A stretch of 64,000 nucleotides of DNA, taken from Rhizobiaceae bacterium (lineage in GTDB: Bacteria > Pseudomonadota > Alphaproteobacteria > Rhizobiales > Rhizobiaceae). The notes beneath the pieces were generated by a model, which was not told the origin of the DNA, ran no database searches, and worked only from the letters and a program-made list of their open reading frames with translations. The stretch covers positions 37,379 to 101,378 of the forward strand of contig JANQKQ010000027.1 in NCBI GenBank assembly GCA_028281105.1. The letters run 5' to 3'. This document shows positions 36,478 through 45,851 of this stretch, one piece after another. Each line of letters opens with the position of its first letter. Position 1 is the first letter of the stretch. A program made the position numbers and the translations under genes.

Positions 36478-39400
36478 ATGCACTTTCTGACCGGCTGGTT
36501 CATCCGCAATCCCGTCGCCGCGAATCTGTCGATGGTGCTGATCCTGTTTCTCGGGGTCATGACCGTCTTGACGATCCGAATCGAAGGATTCCCGAGGATC
36601 CCGCCGGAGACCATCACGATCTCGACCAGCTATCTGGGCGCGTCGACGTCCCAGGTCGACGAGCTGATCACCCAGAAGATCGAGAAGGCGCTGGAGGGGC
36701 TTGAGGGGGTCCGGAGCATTTCCTCCCAGTCGGTGGAAGAGTCGTCGATTGTCTCGGTGCGGCGCGCGGGCGGCGAGGACCTCCAAAAGCTCCTCGACAA
36801 GGTACGGCTGAGGATCGACGGCATCTCGGATTTTCCTGCGCCGGTCCAACGACCGGTCATTCAGGATGGCGGCTTCGACTTTCCCGCCCTGTACGTCAAT
36901 GTGCACGGCCGGACCGATCCGGTCACGCTGCAGAAGCTGGCCGAGGACCTGCGTGAAGAGCTCCTGTCCCGGCGCGAACTGTCGCGCATGAACGTGTGGG
37001 GCCTGTTCGATCGCGAGATGAGCATCGAGGTCGAGCCGCAGGTCCTTCAACGCTTCAACCTGACCATAGCCGACATCGTGGAGAAGATCCGCGCCAACTC
37101 GCTGAATTTTCAGTCCGGGACCATCAGGGCGGTCGGCGGCACCATCCGGCTGCGCGCCGACAGCCGGGCGAAATTCTCGACTCAATACGCGGCCATTCCG
37201 ATCATCGAGCGCGCCAACGGCACATCGATCCGGCTGGGTGACATCGCCACGATCCGCGACTCCTTCAGGGAAGGCGACCACCTGTTCCGCTTCAACGGCG
37301 AGCCGACGGCCGGCATGGAAGTGCTGATCGGGCGCAAGGAGAATCTTCTGCGCGTCTCGCAGGTCGTGCACGAGGTCGTGCGGGATTTCGAACGCCGGCT
37401 GCCGTCCAATGTGGCGGTGACGATCTGGGGAGACAGTTCCGGCTATATCGGCGACCGACTGAGGCTGTTGGGCGACAACGGCCTGCAGGGACTGCTGCTG
37501 GTGGTGCTGGTGCTTTCGCTTTTTCTCAACGTCCGCCTGGCGTTCTGGGTGGCGATGGGCATCCCCATATCGATCATGGGGGCCATGGCGGTCGCGGGAT
37601 CGAAGTGGGTCGACTATTCGCTCAACGACGTCACCACGTTCGGTCTGATCATCGTGCTGGGCATATTGGTCGACGATGCGGTCGTGGTCGGCGAAAGCGT
37701 GTTCGAGGAGCGCCAGGTCAACACCGACCCGATCGCCGGCACGCAGGCGGGCGTCGAAAAGGTGGTCGTGGCGACCGTGTTCGGCGTGCTCACCACGATC
37801 GCGGCCTTCTTTCCCATGCTGCTGCTGGATAATCCCCTGGGCCGGGTTCTGGCGGGGTTTTCCGGCATTGTCATTCTCGCGCTCGTGTTCTCGCTTATCG
37901 AGAGCAAGTTCATCCTGCCCTCGCATCTGGCGCATATCCGCATCGGTGATCCCCCGCGCCATCTGCTTTCGAGATTGTGGGCCAAGGTTCAGGACCGCTG
38001 CCGCGGCGGTCTGAACCGGTTTCGAGACCAGGTGTATTCGCCGCTGCTTATGGGAGCCATCCGACACCGCTACGCCGCGCTCATCCTCTTCATCGCGGCC
38101 GGCACCCTGGGCACCGGGTTGATCGGCCTGGGCAAGATCAAAACGGTGTTCTTTCCCGACGTGCCCGGCCAGGTGATCACCGTGAACCTGGAGATGGACG
38201 CACGCGCGCCGTTCACGCTGACAAGAGACAATGTGGAGCATATCCGCTCGGTCGGGCTGGAACTCAATGCCGAGCTGCAGAAACGCTACTCCATGCCATC
38301 GCCGCCGATCCGGTCCATGTTCCTGCTGATTTTCGATGCGAGTTCGGCGCAACTGTTCGCGGAGCTGACACCGGTCGCCGACCGACCGGACGTGGGAATT
38401 CTAGACGTGCTCGAGCAATGGCGCCGGCGCACCGGACCGGTGGAGGGGGCGACGCAGTTGCGGTTCACCGGCTCGGAGGAACTGGGCGGCGGCTTTCAGA
38501 TCCAGATGCGCGCCAAGGATCCCCAACTGCTCGAGCTAGCTAGTCAGGAACTGCGTGACTTCCTCGGCAAGATCGAAGGCGTGAACAATGTTCGCGACAC
38601 GTTGGCAACCGGCCAGCCGGAGCTGGAAATCCGGGTCAAACCGCAGGCGCGCAATCTGGGCTTTGATACCCAGACCCTGGCATCGCAGATCGGCAACGCT
38701 TTCGGTGGCGCCGAGGTGCAGAAGATCACGCGCACAGGCACGCAAATCCGCGTTGTCGTCAAGAACCGCGGCACCGCGCGCGATACGATCGACGACCTGC
38801 AGCAGTCGCGGGTGCGCAGCGCCGACGGGCGATGGATACCGTTCCAATCGGTTGCCGAGGTCGAAGCCGGATACGTCTCCGGCATCGTGCACCGGGAGAA
38901 CGGCAAGCGGGTCAACACGATTGCCGCGTCGATCAATCGCGCGGTCGTCGCGCCGGAGGAAGTCGGCCAGGCGGTGATGGAAGAACTGGCGCCGGTACTG
39001 GCGGCCAAATATCCGCCCGTCAGCTTGAAACTGGCCGGCGAACTCGAGGAGATCGGCGAGATACAGGGGGGCATGAAGCGCGCTCTGCTGCTAACCGCCG
39101 TGCTGATCTATGTCTTAATGGCGGTGCCGCTGAAATCCTATTGGCAGCCATTCATTATTCTGGCGATCATCCCGTTCGGATTCGTCGGCGCGGCGCTCGG
39201 CCATCTGGCCATGGACATCCCTCTGTCGGTTCTTTCCTTCTTTGGAATGCTGGCGCTGGCGGGGGTGGTCGTCAACGACAGCCTTGTGCTGATGACCCGT
39301 TACAACCAGGCCCGCGATGACGGCCTTCCGGTTTTCCAAGCCATTCATGACGCGGGGATGGGCCGGTTCAGAGCGATCTTTCTTACGACCGCGACCACGG

Positions 39401-39606
39401 TTATCGGCCTGCTGCCGTTGCTGACCGAGACCTCGGAGCAGGCGCAGTATCTGATACCGGCGGCGGTCTCGCTGGCCTACGGCGAGTTGTTTGCCACCGT
39501 GCTGATGCTGGTGCTGGTCCCCGTCCTGATCGCGATCACCGAAGACGTGAAATCCATGTTCAACGCGAACACGCGCGGGCGAGCGGGGGTAAATGCCGGT
39601 GCTTAA
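36478..39606 (+). CDS. RND family efflux permease (AcrB-like)
   Basis: 1042 aa, full length, with 12 expected membrane segments and two large periplasmic loops. The N-terminus LTGWFIRNPVAANLSMVLILFL is TM1. TM4 contains LGILVDDAVVVGESVFEE with the proton-relay Asp pair. The C-terminal half has SFFGMLALAGVVVNDSLVLM. It exports drugs or metabolites using proton motive force. There is no TolC-type gene in the window, so the outer channel must come from elsewhere. The last 14 bp overlap the next gene. Confidence 0.95.
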   Translation: MHFLTGWFIRNPVAANLSMVLILFLGVMTVLTIRIEGFPRIPPETITISTSYLGASTSQVDELITQKIEKALEGLEGVRSISSQSVEESSIVSVRRAGGEDLQKLLDKVRLRIDGISDFPAPVQRPVIQDGGFDFPALYVNVHGRTDPVTLQKLAEDLREELLSRRELSRMNVWGLFDREMSIEVEPQVLQRFNLTIADIVEKIRANSLNFQSGTIRAVGGTIRLRADSRAKFSTQYAAIPIIERANGTSIRLGDIATIRDSFREGDHLFRFNGEPTAGMEVLIGRKENLLRVSQVVHEVVRDFERRLPSNVAVTIWGDSSGYIGDRLRLLGDNGLQGLLLVVLVLSLFLNVRLAFWVAMGIPISIMGAMAVAGSKWVDYSLNDVTTFGLIIVLGILVDDAVVVGESVFEERQVNTDPIAGTQAGVEKVVVATVFGVLTTIAAFFPMLLLDNPLGRVLAGFSGIVILALVFSLIESKFILPSHLAHIRIGDPPRHLLSRLWAKVQDRCRGGLNRFRDQVYSPLLMGAIRHRYAALILFIAAGTLGTGLIGLGKIKTVFFPDVPGQVITVNLEMDARAPFTLTRDNVEHIRSVGLELNAELQKRYSMPSPPIRSMFLLIFDASSAQLFAELTPVADRPDVGILDVLEQWRRRTGPVEGATQLRFTGSEELGGGFQIQMRAKDPQLLELASQELRDFLGKIEGVNNVRDTLATGQPELEIRVKPQARNLGFDTQTLASQIGNAFGGAEVQKITRTGTQIRVVVKNRGTARDTIDDLQQSRVRSADGRWIPFQSVAEVEAGYVSGIVHRENGKRVNTIAASINRAVVAPEEVGQAVMEELAPVLAAKYPPVSLKLAGELEEIGEIQGGMKRALLLTAVLIYVLMAVPLKSYWQPFIILAIIPFGFVGAALGHLAMDIPLSVLSFFGMLALAGVVVNDSLVLMTRYNQARDDGLPVFQAIHDAGMGRFRAIFLTTATTVIGLLPLLTETSEQAQYLIPAAVSLAYGELFATVLMLVLVPVLIAITEDVKSMFNANTRGRAGVNAGA

Positions 39607-40450
39607 AGGCGAGCCGCTGACGATTGGCACCCTGCTGCGCAAATATTTCGGTCCGATCAGCGTGACCTGGGCGCTGACCATCATCGAGACCGCCCTGACC
39701 GCGCTTGTACCACTGTTTATCGGTTTCGCGATCGATGACCTGCTGGCCGGAGAGCTCGGTGAGCTTCAGGGGCTCGCCACGGTTCTCGCGGCGCTGATCG
39801 CGGTAAGCGTGGTTCGCCGCGTCTACGATACGCGGGCGTATGGAACCATTCGCGTCGAGCTTGGCGAGGAGCTGATCGGCCGATCCGCTTACATCCCGAT
39901 TTCCAGCCAGAACGCGCGGCTGGGAATGGCGCGTGAACTGGTCGATTTTCTGGAGGAACAAGCTCCGGCCCTGATGAACTCGGTCGTACAGTTGATCGTT
40001 TCGTTCATCGTTCTGTTTGCGTTTCACTCGGCGCTGGCGGTTTCGGCCCTGGCCGGCGCCATAACAATGATCGCGATCTACGCTGCCTTCCACCGCCGCT
40101 TCTTCCGCCTGAACGCGGATTACAATCAGCAATCGGAAAAACAGGTCAGGATTCTGGAAACCATGTCGCCGGCCGGCATCTTGTCGCATCTGACGGCTAT
40201 CCGGCGCATTGAAATCAGGCTGTCCGACACCGAGGCTATTGTCTACGGCGCGATCTTCACCGTCCTGATGGGCTTTCTGCTGTTCAATCTGTGGTTCGCG
40301 GCGACGAATCTGGAGACGACTACCGGCACGATCTTCTCGATCATCGCTTATTCCTGGGAGTTCATCGAGGCGGCCCTGGTCCTGCCGGTGACGCTACAGG
40401 GATGGTCGCGCCTGTCGGAGATCATGGAGCGGATCAACAAGGTGGCCTGA
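39593..40450 (+). CDS. ABC transporter six-TM domain protein without ATPase domain
   Basis: 285 aa. About six hydrophobic segments (roughly 20-45, 55-75, 125-145, 148-168, 225-245, 255-275) match the transmembrane half of an ABC exporter. The stop comes where a nucleotide-binding domain would start, and no ATPase gene follows. The start ATG (39593) overlaps the RND stop region by 14 bp, so it is translated with the pump. It might be a stand-alone modulator, or pair with an unlinked ATPase. I know of no described function. Confidence 0.7.
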   Translation: MPVLKGEPLTIGTLLRKYFGPISVTWALTIIETALTALVPLFIGFAIDDLLAGELGELQGLATVLAALIAVSVVRRVYDTRAYGTIRVELGEELIGRSAYIPISSQNARLGMARELVDFLEEQAPALMNSVVQLIVSFIVLFAFHSALAVSALAGAITMIAIYAAFHRRFFRLNADYNQQSEKQVRILETMSPAGILSHLTAIRRIEIRLSDTEAIVYGAIFTVLMGFLLFNLWFAATNLETTTGTIFSIIAYSWEFIEAALVLPVTLQGWSRLSEIMERINKVA

Positions 40451-40491
40451 TCGGTCCTAAGAGTCTTTGCGGCAGGCCTGCTGCGGCGGCG

Positions 40492-41853
40492 TTACGAAAC
40501 CGGCAGTTGCAGCTCGACCTTCAGTCCGGGGTTTTGGTTGGAGACGTGGAACGCTCCGTTGTGGCCGACGGCGACCGCTCTTGCGATGGCGAGGCCGAGG
40601 CCACTGCCGGAGCCGGACGAAACCTGCCTGAACCGTTCGGTGGCGCTGGACAGATCGGCTTCGGGGATGCCCTTGCCGTCATCGGCCACACACAGGCGTA
40701 TAGCGTCCGGCGAGCGACAGGCGGAAATCTCCACATTGGCCAGTTCGGGACCGCCATGCCGCAACGCGTTGTCGACAAGATTGCGCACCGCTTCGCGCAG
40801 CATAACGGGATCGCACTCGACCTCCCCCAAATCTCCGTCGACGTCCAGGCTGACATCGACCGTCTCGCTTCGATCGGAACGAAACTCGCCTACCCACACG
40901 GCAAGGTAATCGCCCAGCCGGATGTCCTGTCGGCTGCTCGCCGGGCTGATTGACTTGGCGCGCTCGAGAAGAAGCAGCTTGTTGCTCAGTTCCGCTGTCT
41001 CGCGGGCGGCCGCAAGCAAATCGCCCGATCGGCGCCTTGCCTCTCTGGCGTTCGGCGCGTTGTGCACCGCCTCGGCCAGCGAAAGGACGCCGGCGATCGG
41101 ATTGCGCAGCTGGTGTGCGGCGTTGGATATGAAATCCGCCTGGGCGGTCATGGAGCGCGAAACCTGGGCGAACAGGCTGTTCAGCGTTTTCACCACGCCT
41201 TTGACCTCGACCGGCACCGCCCTGCGTATCGCCGACAGTTCATCGCTGGAACGCTTTTCGATGGCGTTTTCCAGATCGAGCAGCGGCCGTAGGCCAAGCC
41301 GCACACCGAACCAAACGATCAGCGCCAGCGACGCCATCATCGCCGATATCGTTATGAGCGATCTCATCATGAGCTGGCGCACGAAGACGGTCCGCACGGA
41401 TCGATCCTGCCAGACGGTTGTCGTGAAAATACCGGCGAACCCGTCGATCTGCGTGCGGGTCTGCAGGCGCACACCGCTCACCTGGCGACCGAGATAGACC
41501 GCATCGAAGTAGGTCGGGCTCGTTACCTGTGTACCCGTCCGCGGTATTCCGACCGGAGGCGTGGCATAGCCGGCGACGACAACCCCGTCCGGCGCATAGA
41601 CGTGATAGAAGACGCGGCCGCCGGAGGTGTCGGACAGGATATCCGTGGTGCGCGGCGACAAGGCGTCACCGCCTGAGATCGCCACGTCGTTGGCGACGGC
41701 TAGCGCGGCGGACAACAGGCTGCGATTGAAGACGTCGGCGGCGGTCTGGCGCGCATTGTTGAGCTGCCAAAGACCGGTGGCGGCCGCGACCGCGAGCACG
41801 GGCAGCAGAATGATCGCGGTGAGCCGCATCCGCAGTGACGGGGTCCGCGTCAT
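40492..41853 (-). CDS. tctE: TctE-like sensor histidine kinase
   Basis: 453 aa. Two transmembrane segments (about 10-28 and 155-180) bracket a periplasmic sensor domain. The H-box is FISNAAHQLRNPIAGVLSLAEAV. The ATP domain shows VRNLVDNALRHGG (N), DDGKGIPEADL (G1) and GSGSGLGLAIARAV (G2). It most resembles kinases that sense extracellular tricarboxylates. The ATG overlaps the response-regulator stop (ATGA). It is convergent with the RND operon across 41 bp. Confidence 0.88.
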   Translation of the reverse strand: MTRTPSLRMRLTAIILLPVLAVAAATGLWQLNNARQTAADVFNRSLLSAALAVANDVAISGGDALSPRTTDILSDTSGGRVFYHVYAPDGVVVAGYATPPVGIPRTGTQVTSPTYFDAVYLGRQVSGVRLQTRTQIDGFAGIFTTTVWQDRSVRTVFVRQLMMRSLITISAMMASLALIVWFGVRLGLRPLLDLENAIEKRSSDELSAIRRAVPVEVKGVVKTLNSLFAQVSRSMTAQADFISNAAHQLRNPIAGVLSLAEAVHNAPNAREARRRSGDLLAAARETAELSNKLLLLERAKSISPASSRQDIRLGDYLAVWVGEFRSDRSETVDVSLDVDGDLGEVECDPVMLREAVRNLVDNALRHGGPELANVEISACRSPDAIRLCVADDGKGIPEADLSSATERFRQVSSGSGSGLGLAIARAVAVGHNGAFHVSNQNPGLKVELQLPVS

Positions 41854-42521
41854 GCCTCATCGACCGTCAGAGAGTAGCCGATGCCGCGGTGCACGCGGAT
41901 GCTCACGCCATGTGGTCTCAACCGCTTGCGGAGTCTGGAGATGTAGACCTCGATGACGGATTCGTTCGTTTCGCTTCCCACACCGTAGACCTGGTCCAAC
42001 AGACGGGATTTGGAAACCGCCGCGCCTTTGGCGTTTACCAGCGCGGTCAGCACCTTCAGCTCCTGGCGCGGAACGTCCAGCGTGTCCTCGCCGGTCTTGA
42101 GCTGGAGCGCTTCAAGATCCAGCTCAAGCGCACCGAGCGCCACGGTTCGTCGCGGAACGATGTCCCTGCGGCGGGCAAGCGCGCGCACCCTGGCGGCAAG
42201 CTCATCCATTTCGAACGGTTTGACCAGATAGTCATCGGCCCCCGTATCGAGCCCGGCCACGCGATCCTGGGTACTGCTGCGCGCGGTCAGCAGGATTACC
42301 GCACGCGGGTCGTTCCGCCTGCGCAGGGACGCCAGCACCTCGAGCCCGCTCATTCCGGGCAGGTTGATGTCCAGAATGATGAGATCGCAGTTCTCGTGGC
42401 GAAGAAAAAGATCGGCATCCTCGCCGTTTTCAAGCGAGTCGACGGTGTGCCCATCGTCCTCGAGGCGATAGGCGATGCCCCTTCGCAGGCTTTGATTGTC
42501 TTCGACCAGAACGATCCTCAT
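41850..42521 (-). CDS. tctD: TctD-like OmpR-family response regulator
   Basis: 223 aa. The receiver domain MRIVLVEDNQSLRRG has the phosphoacceptor Asp at 51 (IILDINLPG), Thr in VILLTARSS and Lys in DDYLVKPFEMDEL. The C-terminal winged helix has EVYISRLRKRLRPHGV. It is divergent from tctC (124-bp gap) and is expected to activate it. Start is the ATG at 42521; the open frame to 42806 is spurious, since it runs into tctC on the other strand. Confidence 0.92.
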   Translation of the reverse strand: MRIVLVEDNQSLRRGIAYRLEDDGHTVDSLENGEDADLFLRHENCDLIILDINLPGMSGLEVLASLRRRNDPRAVILLTARSSTQDRVAGLDTGADDYLVKPFEMDELAARVRALARRRDIVPRRTVALGALELDLEALQLKTGEDTLDVPRQELKVLTALVNAKGAAVSKSRLLDQVYGVGSETNESVIEVYISRLRKRLRPHGVSIRVHRGIGYSLTVDEA

Positions 42522-42645
42522 CGCTTTTTTTCGCCGCCATGAAGGGTTGGTGCAAGGTTCACCGGAAAAACAGGTAATGATACCCGGAAATCTCCCGGGT
42601 CGAAGCATGAAGCTCTGGCTGATGCCAAAGCAGAGGGAGGATATC

Positions 42646-43758
42646 ATGAGAAAGTTCAAAGCCACGCGCCTTTTGGCCGTGGGCCTTGTGGCCGCTGCTT
42701 CGGCCGCCTTCACTACGCCTTCATGGGCCGGAGGCCATGGGATCGACCTGACGGGCAAGACCGTCGAGTGGGTGATCCCCTTCTCGGAGACCGGCGGTTC
42801 GGCCAAATGGGCGAACTTCTACGCACCGCTTCTGAGCGAAGCGCTGCCCGGCAATCCGACGGTGGTCGTGAAGTTCATGCCGGGCGCCGGCTCGACCAAG
42901 GGCGCCAACTGGTTCCAGGAGCAGAAATACGAGGACAGCGAGGGTACCCTGATCTTTGGCTCGTCGGGGTCCACCCAGTTCCCGTATCTGCTCGGCGACC
43001 CGCGGGTGCGCTACGAATATAACGACTGGCACGTCGTCCTGGCGTCCGGAACCGGCGGCGTGGCCTATCTGCCGCCCGATCTGGCCGCGAAGATGGATGG
43101 ACACAACGCCAGCGGTCTTCGCGAGACCGATTTCATCTACGGCTCGCAGGGCGCAACGCGGCTTGATCTGGTTCCGCTGCTGGCCTGGGAGATGCTCGGG
43201 CTCAATGTCGAGCCGGTGTTCGGCATCAAGGGACGCGGCGATGGCCGCCTGATGTTCGAGCGCGGCGAGGCCAACATCGACTATCAGACTTCCTCGTCCT
43301 ATCTGAAGGGCGTCACGCCGCTGGTTGAAGCCGGTACGGCGGTGCCGATGATGAGCTGGGGTGCGCTCGATGCCGACGGCAATCTGGTGCGTGACCCGAC
43401 CTTCCCCGACATGCCCACCTTCAAGGAGGTTTGCGAGGCCACCGAAGGCTGCGAGACTTCCGGCGAAAAGTGGGATGCCTGGAAGGCGTTCTTCGTCGCC
43501 GGCTTCCCGGCCCAGAAGATGGTGTTCCTGCCGGCCGGAGCATCAAACGATGCGATGGTCACCTACACCAAGGCGTTCGAGACCATCAAGGCGCGCGCCG
43601 ACTTCGCCGATATCTCCGCCGGACGGCTGGGAGTCTATCCGCAGATGACCGGTTCGGAGGCGACCGGCGCCTTGCAAAGCGCGACCAATGTGCCGCAGGC
43701 CGCGAAGGACTTCGTGGTCAAGTGGCTCAAGGACCGCTACGGCGTTTCCCTGAACTAG
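42646..43758 (+). CDS. tctC: Tripartite tricarboxylate transporter substrate-binding protein (TctC)
   Basis: 370 aa. The signal peptide MRKFKATRLLAVGLVAAASA ends at about residue 29. The body (TVEWVIPFSETGGSAKWANF, GSTKGANWFQEQKY) is the Bug/TctC fold with the carboxylate loop GAGSTK. It would bind an extracellular tricarboxylate-type acid and present it to the fused permease. The ATG at 42646 follows GAGGGAGGATATC. A strong hairpin overlaps the end of the gene-to-gene gap to tctA, which may limit read-through so the binding protein is made in excess. Confidence 0.9.
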   Translation: MRKFKATRLLAVGLVAAASAAFTTPSWAGGHGIDLTGKTVEWVIPFSETGGSAKWANFYAPLLSEALPGNPTVVVKFMPGAGSTKGANWFQEQKYEDSEGTLIFGSSGSTQFPYLLGDPRVRYEYNDWHVVLASGTGGVAYLPPDLAAKMDGHNASGLRETDFIYGSQGATRLDLVPLLAWEMLGLNVEPVFGIKGRGDGRLMFERGEANIDYQTSSSYLKGVTPLVEAGTAVPMMSWGALDADGNLVRDPTFPDMPTFKEVCEATEGCETSGEKWDAWKAFFVAGFPAQKMVFLPAGASNDAMVTYTKAFETIKARADFADISAGRLGVYPQMTGSEATGALQSATNVPQAAKDFVVKWLKDRYGVSLN

Positions 43759-43768
43759 CCTAACCCAT

Positions 43769-43803
43769 GAAATCCCGGCCGTTGCGAAGCGGCCGGGATT
43801 TTC
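43769..43803 (+). terminator. Hairpin between tctC and the permease gene (attenuator-like)
   Basis: AATCCCGGCCG and CGGCCGGGATT pair around TTGCGAAG, followed by TTCG, 11 bp after the tctC stop. The first ATG of the permease frame (43767) would lie inside this structure, so the true start is downstream. A partial terminator here fits high binding-protein and low permease output. Confidence 0.7.
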
Positions 43804-43823
43804 GTATCTGGAAGGCTGTCGCC

Positions 43824-45851
43824 GTGGATACTTTCTCAGTAGCCCTGCCGGCGCTCGCCGAAGCGGCCGGCATGATCGCCCAGCCCCTGGTTCTTGGGTA
43901 CCTGGTGCTCGGGGTCGTCATGGGCTTGTGCATCGGCGTCTTCCCCGGTCTGGGCGGGATCGCCGGTCTTTCGCTGCTGCTGCCGTTCATGTTCGGCATG
44001 GAGCCGGTTCTAGGCCTGGCGCTGATGATCGGAATGGTGGCCGTCGTGCCGACCTCCGATACATTTGCTTCCGTTTTGATGGGCATACCGGGATCGTCGG
44101 CCTCCCAGGCTACCGTCCTCGACGGTTTTCCCCTCGCCAAGAAGGGCCAGGCCGCACGTGCATTGTCGGCGGCTTTCGCATCGTCGCTTTTCGGCGGGCT
44201 GGTGGGGGCGGCCTTCCTTACCCTGTTTATTCTGGCGGCCAGACCCATCGTCTTGGAGTTCCGCACACCGGAACTGCTGATGATCACCGTGTTCGGCCTG
44301 TCCATGGTGGGAATTCTGGCCGGGCGTGTCGCACTTAAGGGCATCGTCGCTGCCGGGCTCGGCATGATGGTCGGCACCATCGGCGAGGGCGACAGCTCCG
44401 GCGAGCTTCGCATGGCCACCTATGACATGCCTTATCTGGTGGACGGACTGAAGCTGGTCATCGTCGGCCTCGGCATCTTCGCCATTCCGGAGATCGTCGC
44501 GCTGCTGAGACAGGATCGCGCGATTTCCGAACGCTCCATTCTCGGCGGCGGCTGGCTGAAGGGCGTCGGCGACTGGTTCGCCAACATCTGGCTGTCGGCG
44601 CGCTGTTCGATCATCGGCGTCATCGTCGGCGTCATTCCCGGCCTTGGCGGCTCGGTGGTCGACTGGATTGCCTACGGCCACACCGTGCAGACGACCAAGG
44701 ATAAGTCCCGGTTCGGAAACGGCGAGGTGCGCGGCGTCATCGGCCCTGAAAGCTCCAACAACGCCAAGGAAGGCGGCGGCCTGGTTCCGACCCTGTTGTT
44801 CGGCATTCCCGGCTCGGGCTCGATGGCGATCTTCATCGGCGCCATCGCGCTTTTGGGCTCCGGCCAGATCGAGGTCGGCCCGTCGATGTTGAAGAACAAT
44901 CTTGACGTCACCTATGCGATCGTCTGGCTGCTGGCGTTGGCCAACGTGGTCGGCACGCTCATCTGCATCGCCGCGTCGGGCGGCATCGCGCGGCTGACGA
45001 CGATCCCGTTCGCACTGCTCGCGCCCTTCCTATTCATGATCATCTCGTTCGCCGCCTTCCAGTCGGGACAGGATATCATGGACCTGGTGGCGCTTTTCGC
45101 CATCGGTCTGCTGGGCATCCTGATGCGCCGGTTCGACTGGTCGCGCCCGGCCTTTCTCATCGGATTCGTGCTGTCGAACCCGGCCGAGACCTACGCCAAC
45201 CAGGCGGTGCAGATCGCGGCCTCCCGGTTCCGCAAAAGCCTGGAGGACGGGCTTGAGTACATCTTCTCGCCGATTGTGATCGTCCTGATTGTCATCACGG
45301 TCATCTCCATAGTCATCGGGCTTCGCCAGGCGAAGACGATCATGGCGGAAGGCGCGGTGGAGTCCGGCCACAAGCGCGCGCCGATGATCTTTCTCCTGGT
45401 CGTGCTCGGCTATCTCCTCGTCGCCTTCGTCGATGCATCGATGATCCCCGATTATGCCGCCGCCGACCGGGTGTTCCCAAGGTTCGTCGCCGGCGTGGCG
45501 ATCGTCGGAGCCCTGATCCTCGTCGTTCAAATGATGCTGCGGCCGGAAACGCATCCGCTGTTTGCCGATCGCGAGTTTTCGGACGCCGAGAAGAATGCCC
45601 ATGGGCTGTGGTCGACGCTGGCCTGGTTCGCCGGATTGTTGGTGCTGACCGCGCTGGCGGGCTTCATCCTCGCCCTTGCGGTCTTCCTGTTGGCGTTCAT
45701 CCGCTTTCGCGCCGGCAAGGGGTGGGGCTTCGCCCTGGCCTACACGGCGGCGGGCATCGCTTTCATGTGCTTCATGGCATGGCTGCTCAACCGCGACTTT
45801 CCGCCGGGCCTCCTGCAATCCGCCGTGGACCTGCCGTGGCCACTGTCGTGA
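43824..45851 (+). CDS. Fused TctA-TctB tripartite tricarboxylate transporter permease
   Basis: 675 aa from GTG at 43824, which has GGAAGG 8 bp upstream; the longer frame from 43767 overlaps a hairpin. Residues ~1-500 are TctA: PLVLGYLVLGVVMGLCIGVFPGLGG, PTSDTFASVLMGIPGSSASQATVLDG, GVIPGLGGSVVDWIAYGH and GSMAIFIGA. The last ~160 residues carry four more hydrophobic segments (FLLVVLGYLLVAFVDAS onwards), the size and pattern of TctB. Usually TctB is a separate gene; here none exists, so the small subunit is fused. The stop overlaps the PrpF GTG. Confidence 0.88.
   Translation: MDTFSVALPALAEAAGMIAQPLVLGYLVLGVVMGLCIGVFPGLGGIAGLSLLLPFMFGMEPVLGLALMIGMVAVVPTSDTFASVLMGIPGSSASQATVLDGFPLAKKGQAARALSAAFASSLFGGLVGAAFLTLFILAARPIVLEFRTPELLMITVFGLSMVGILAGRVALKGIVAAGLGMMVGTIGEGDSSGELRMATYDMPYLVDGLKLVIVGLGIFAIPEIVALLRQDRAISERSILGGGWLKGVGDWFANIWLSARCSIIGVIVGVIPGLGGSVVDWIAYGHTVQTTKDKSRFGNGEVRGVIGPESSNNAKEGGGLVPTLLFGIPGSGSMAIFIGAIALLGSGQIEVGPSMLKNNLDVTYAIVWLLALANVVGTLICIAASGGIARLTTIPFALLAPFLFMIISFAAFQSGQDIMDLVALFAIGLLGILMRRFDWSRPAFLIGFVLSNPAETYANQAVQIAASRFRKSLEDGLEYIFSPIVIVLIVITVISIVIGLRQAKTIMAEGAVESGHKRAPMIFLLVVLGYLLVAFVDASMIPDYAAADRVFPRFVAGVAIVGALILVVQMMLRPETHPLFADREFSDAEKNAHGLWSTLAWFAGLLVLTALAGFILALAVFLLAFIRFRAGKGWGFALAYTAAGIAFMCFMAWLLNRDFPPGLLQSAVDLPWPLS

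Noticed and set aside
36070..38352. 760-aa open frame antisense to the RND permease
   Set aside because: Shadow of a GC-rich gene: rich in Arg, His, Asp and Gln, no domains, no ribosome site, lies wholly over the well-supported RND gene.
42522..42806. N-terminal extension of the TctD-like regulator
   Set aside because: Runs across the promoter and tctC start on the opposite strand; the receiver domain begins at 42521.
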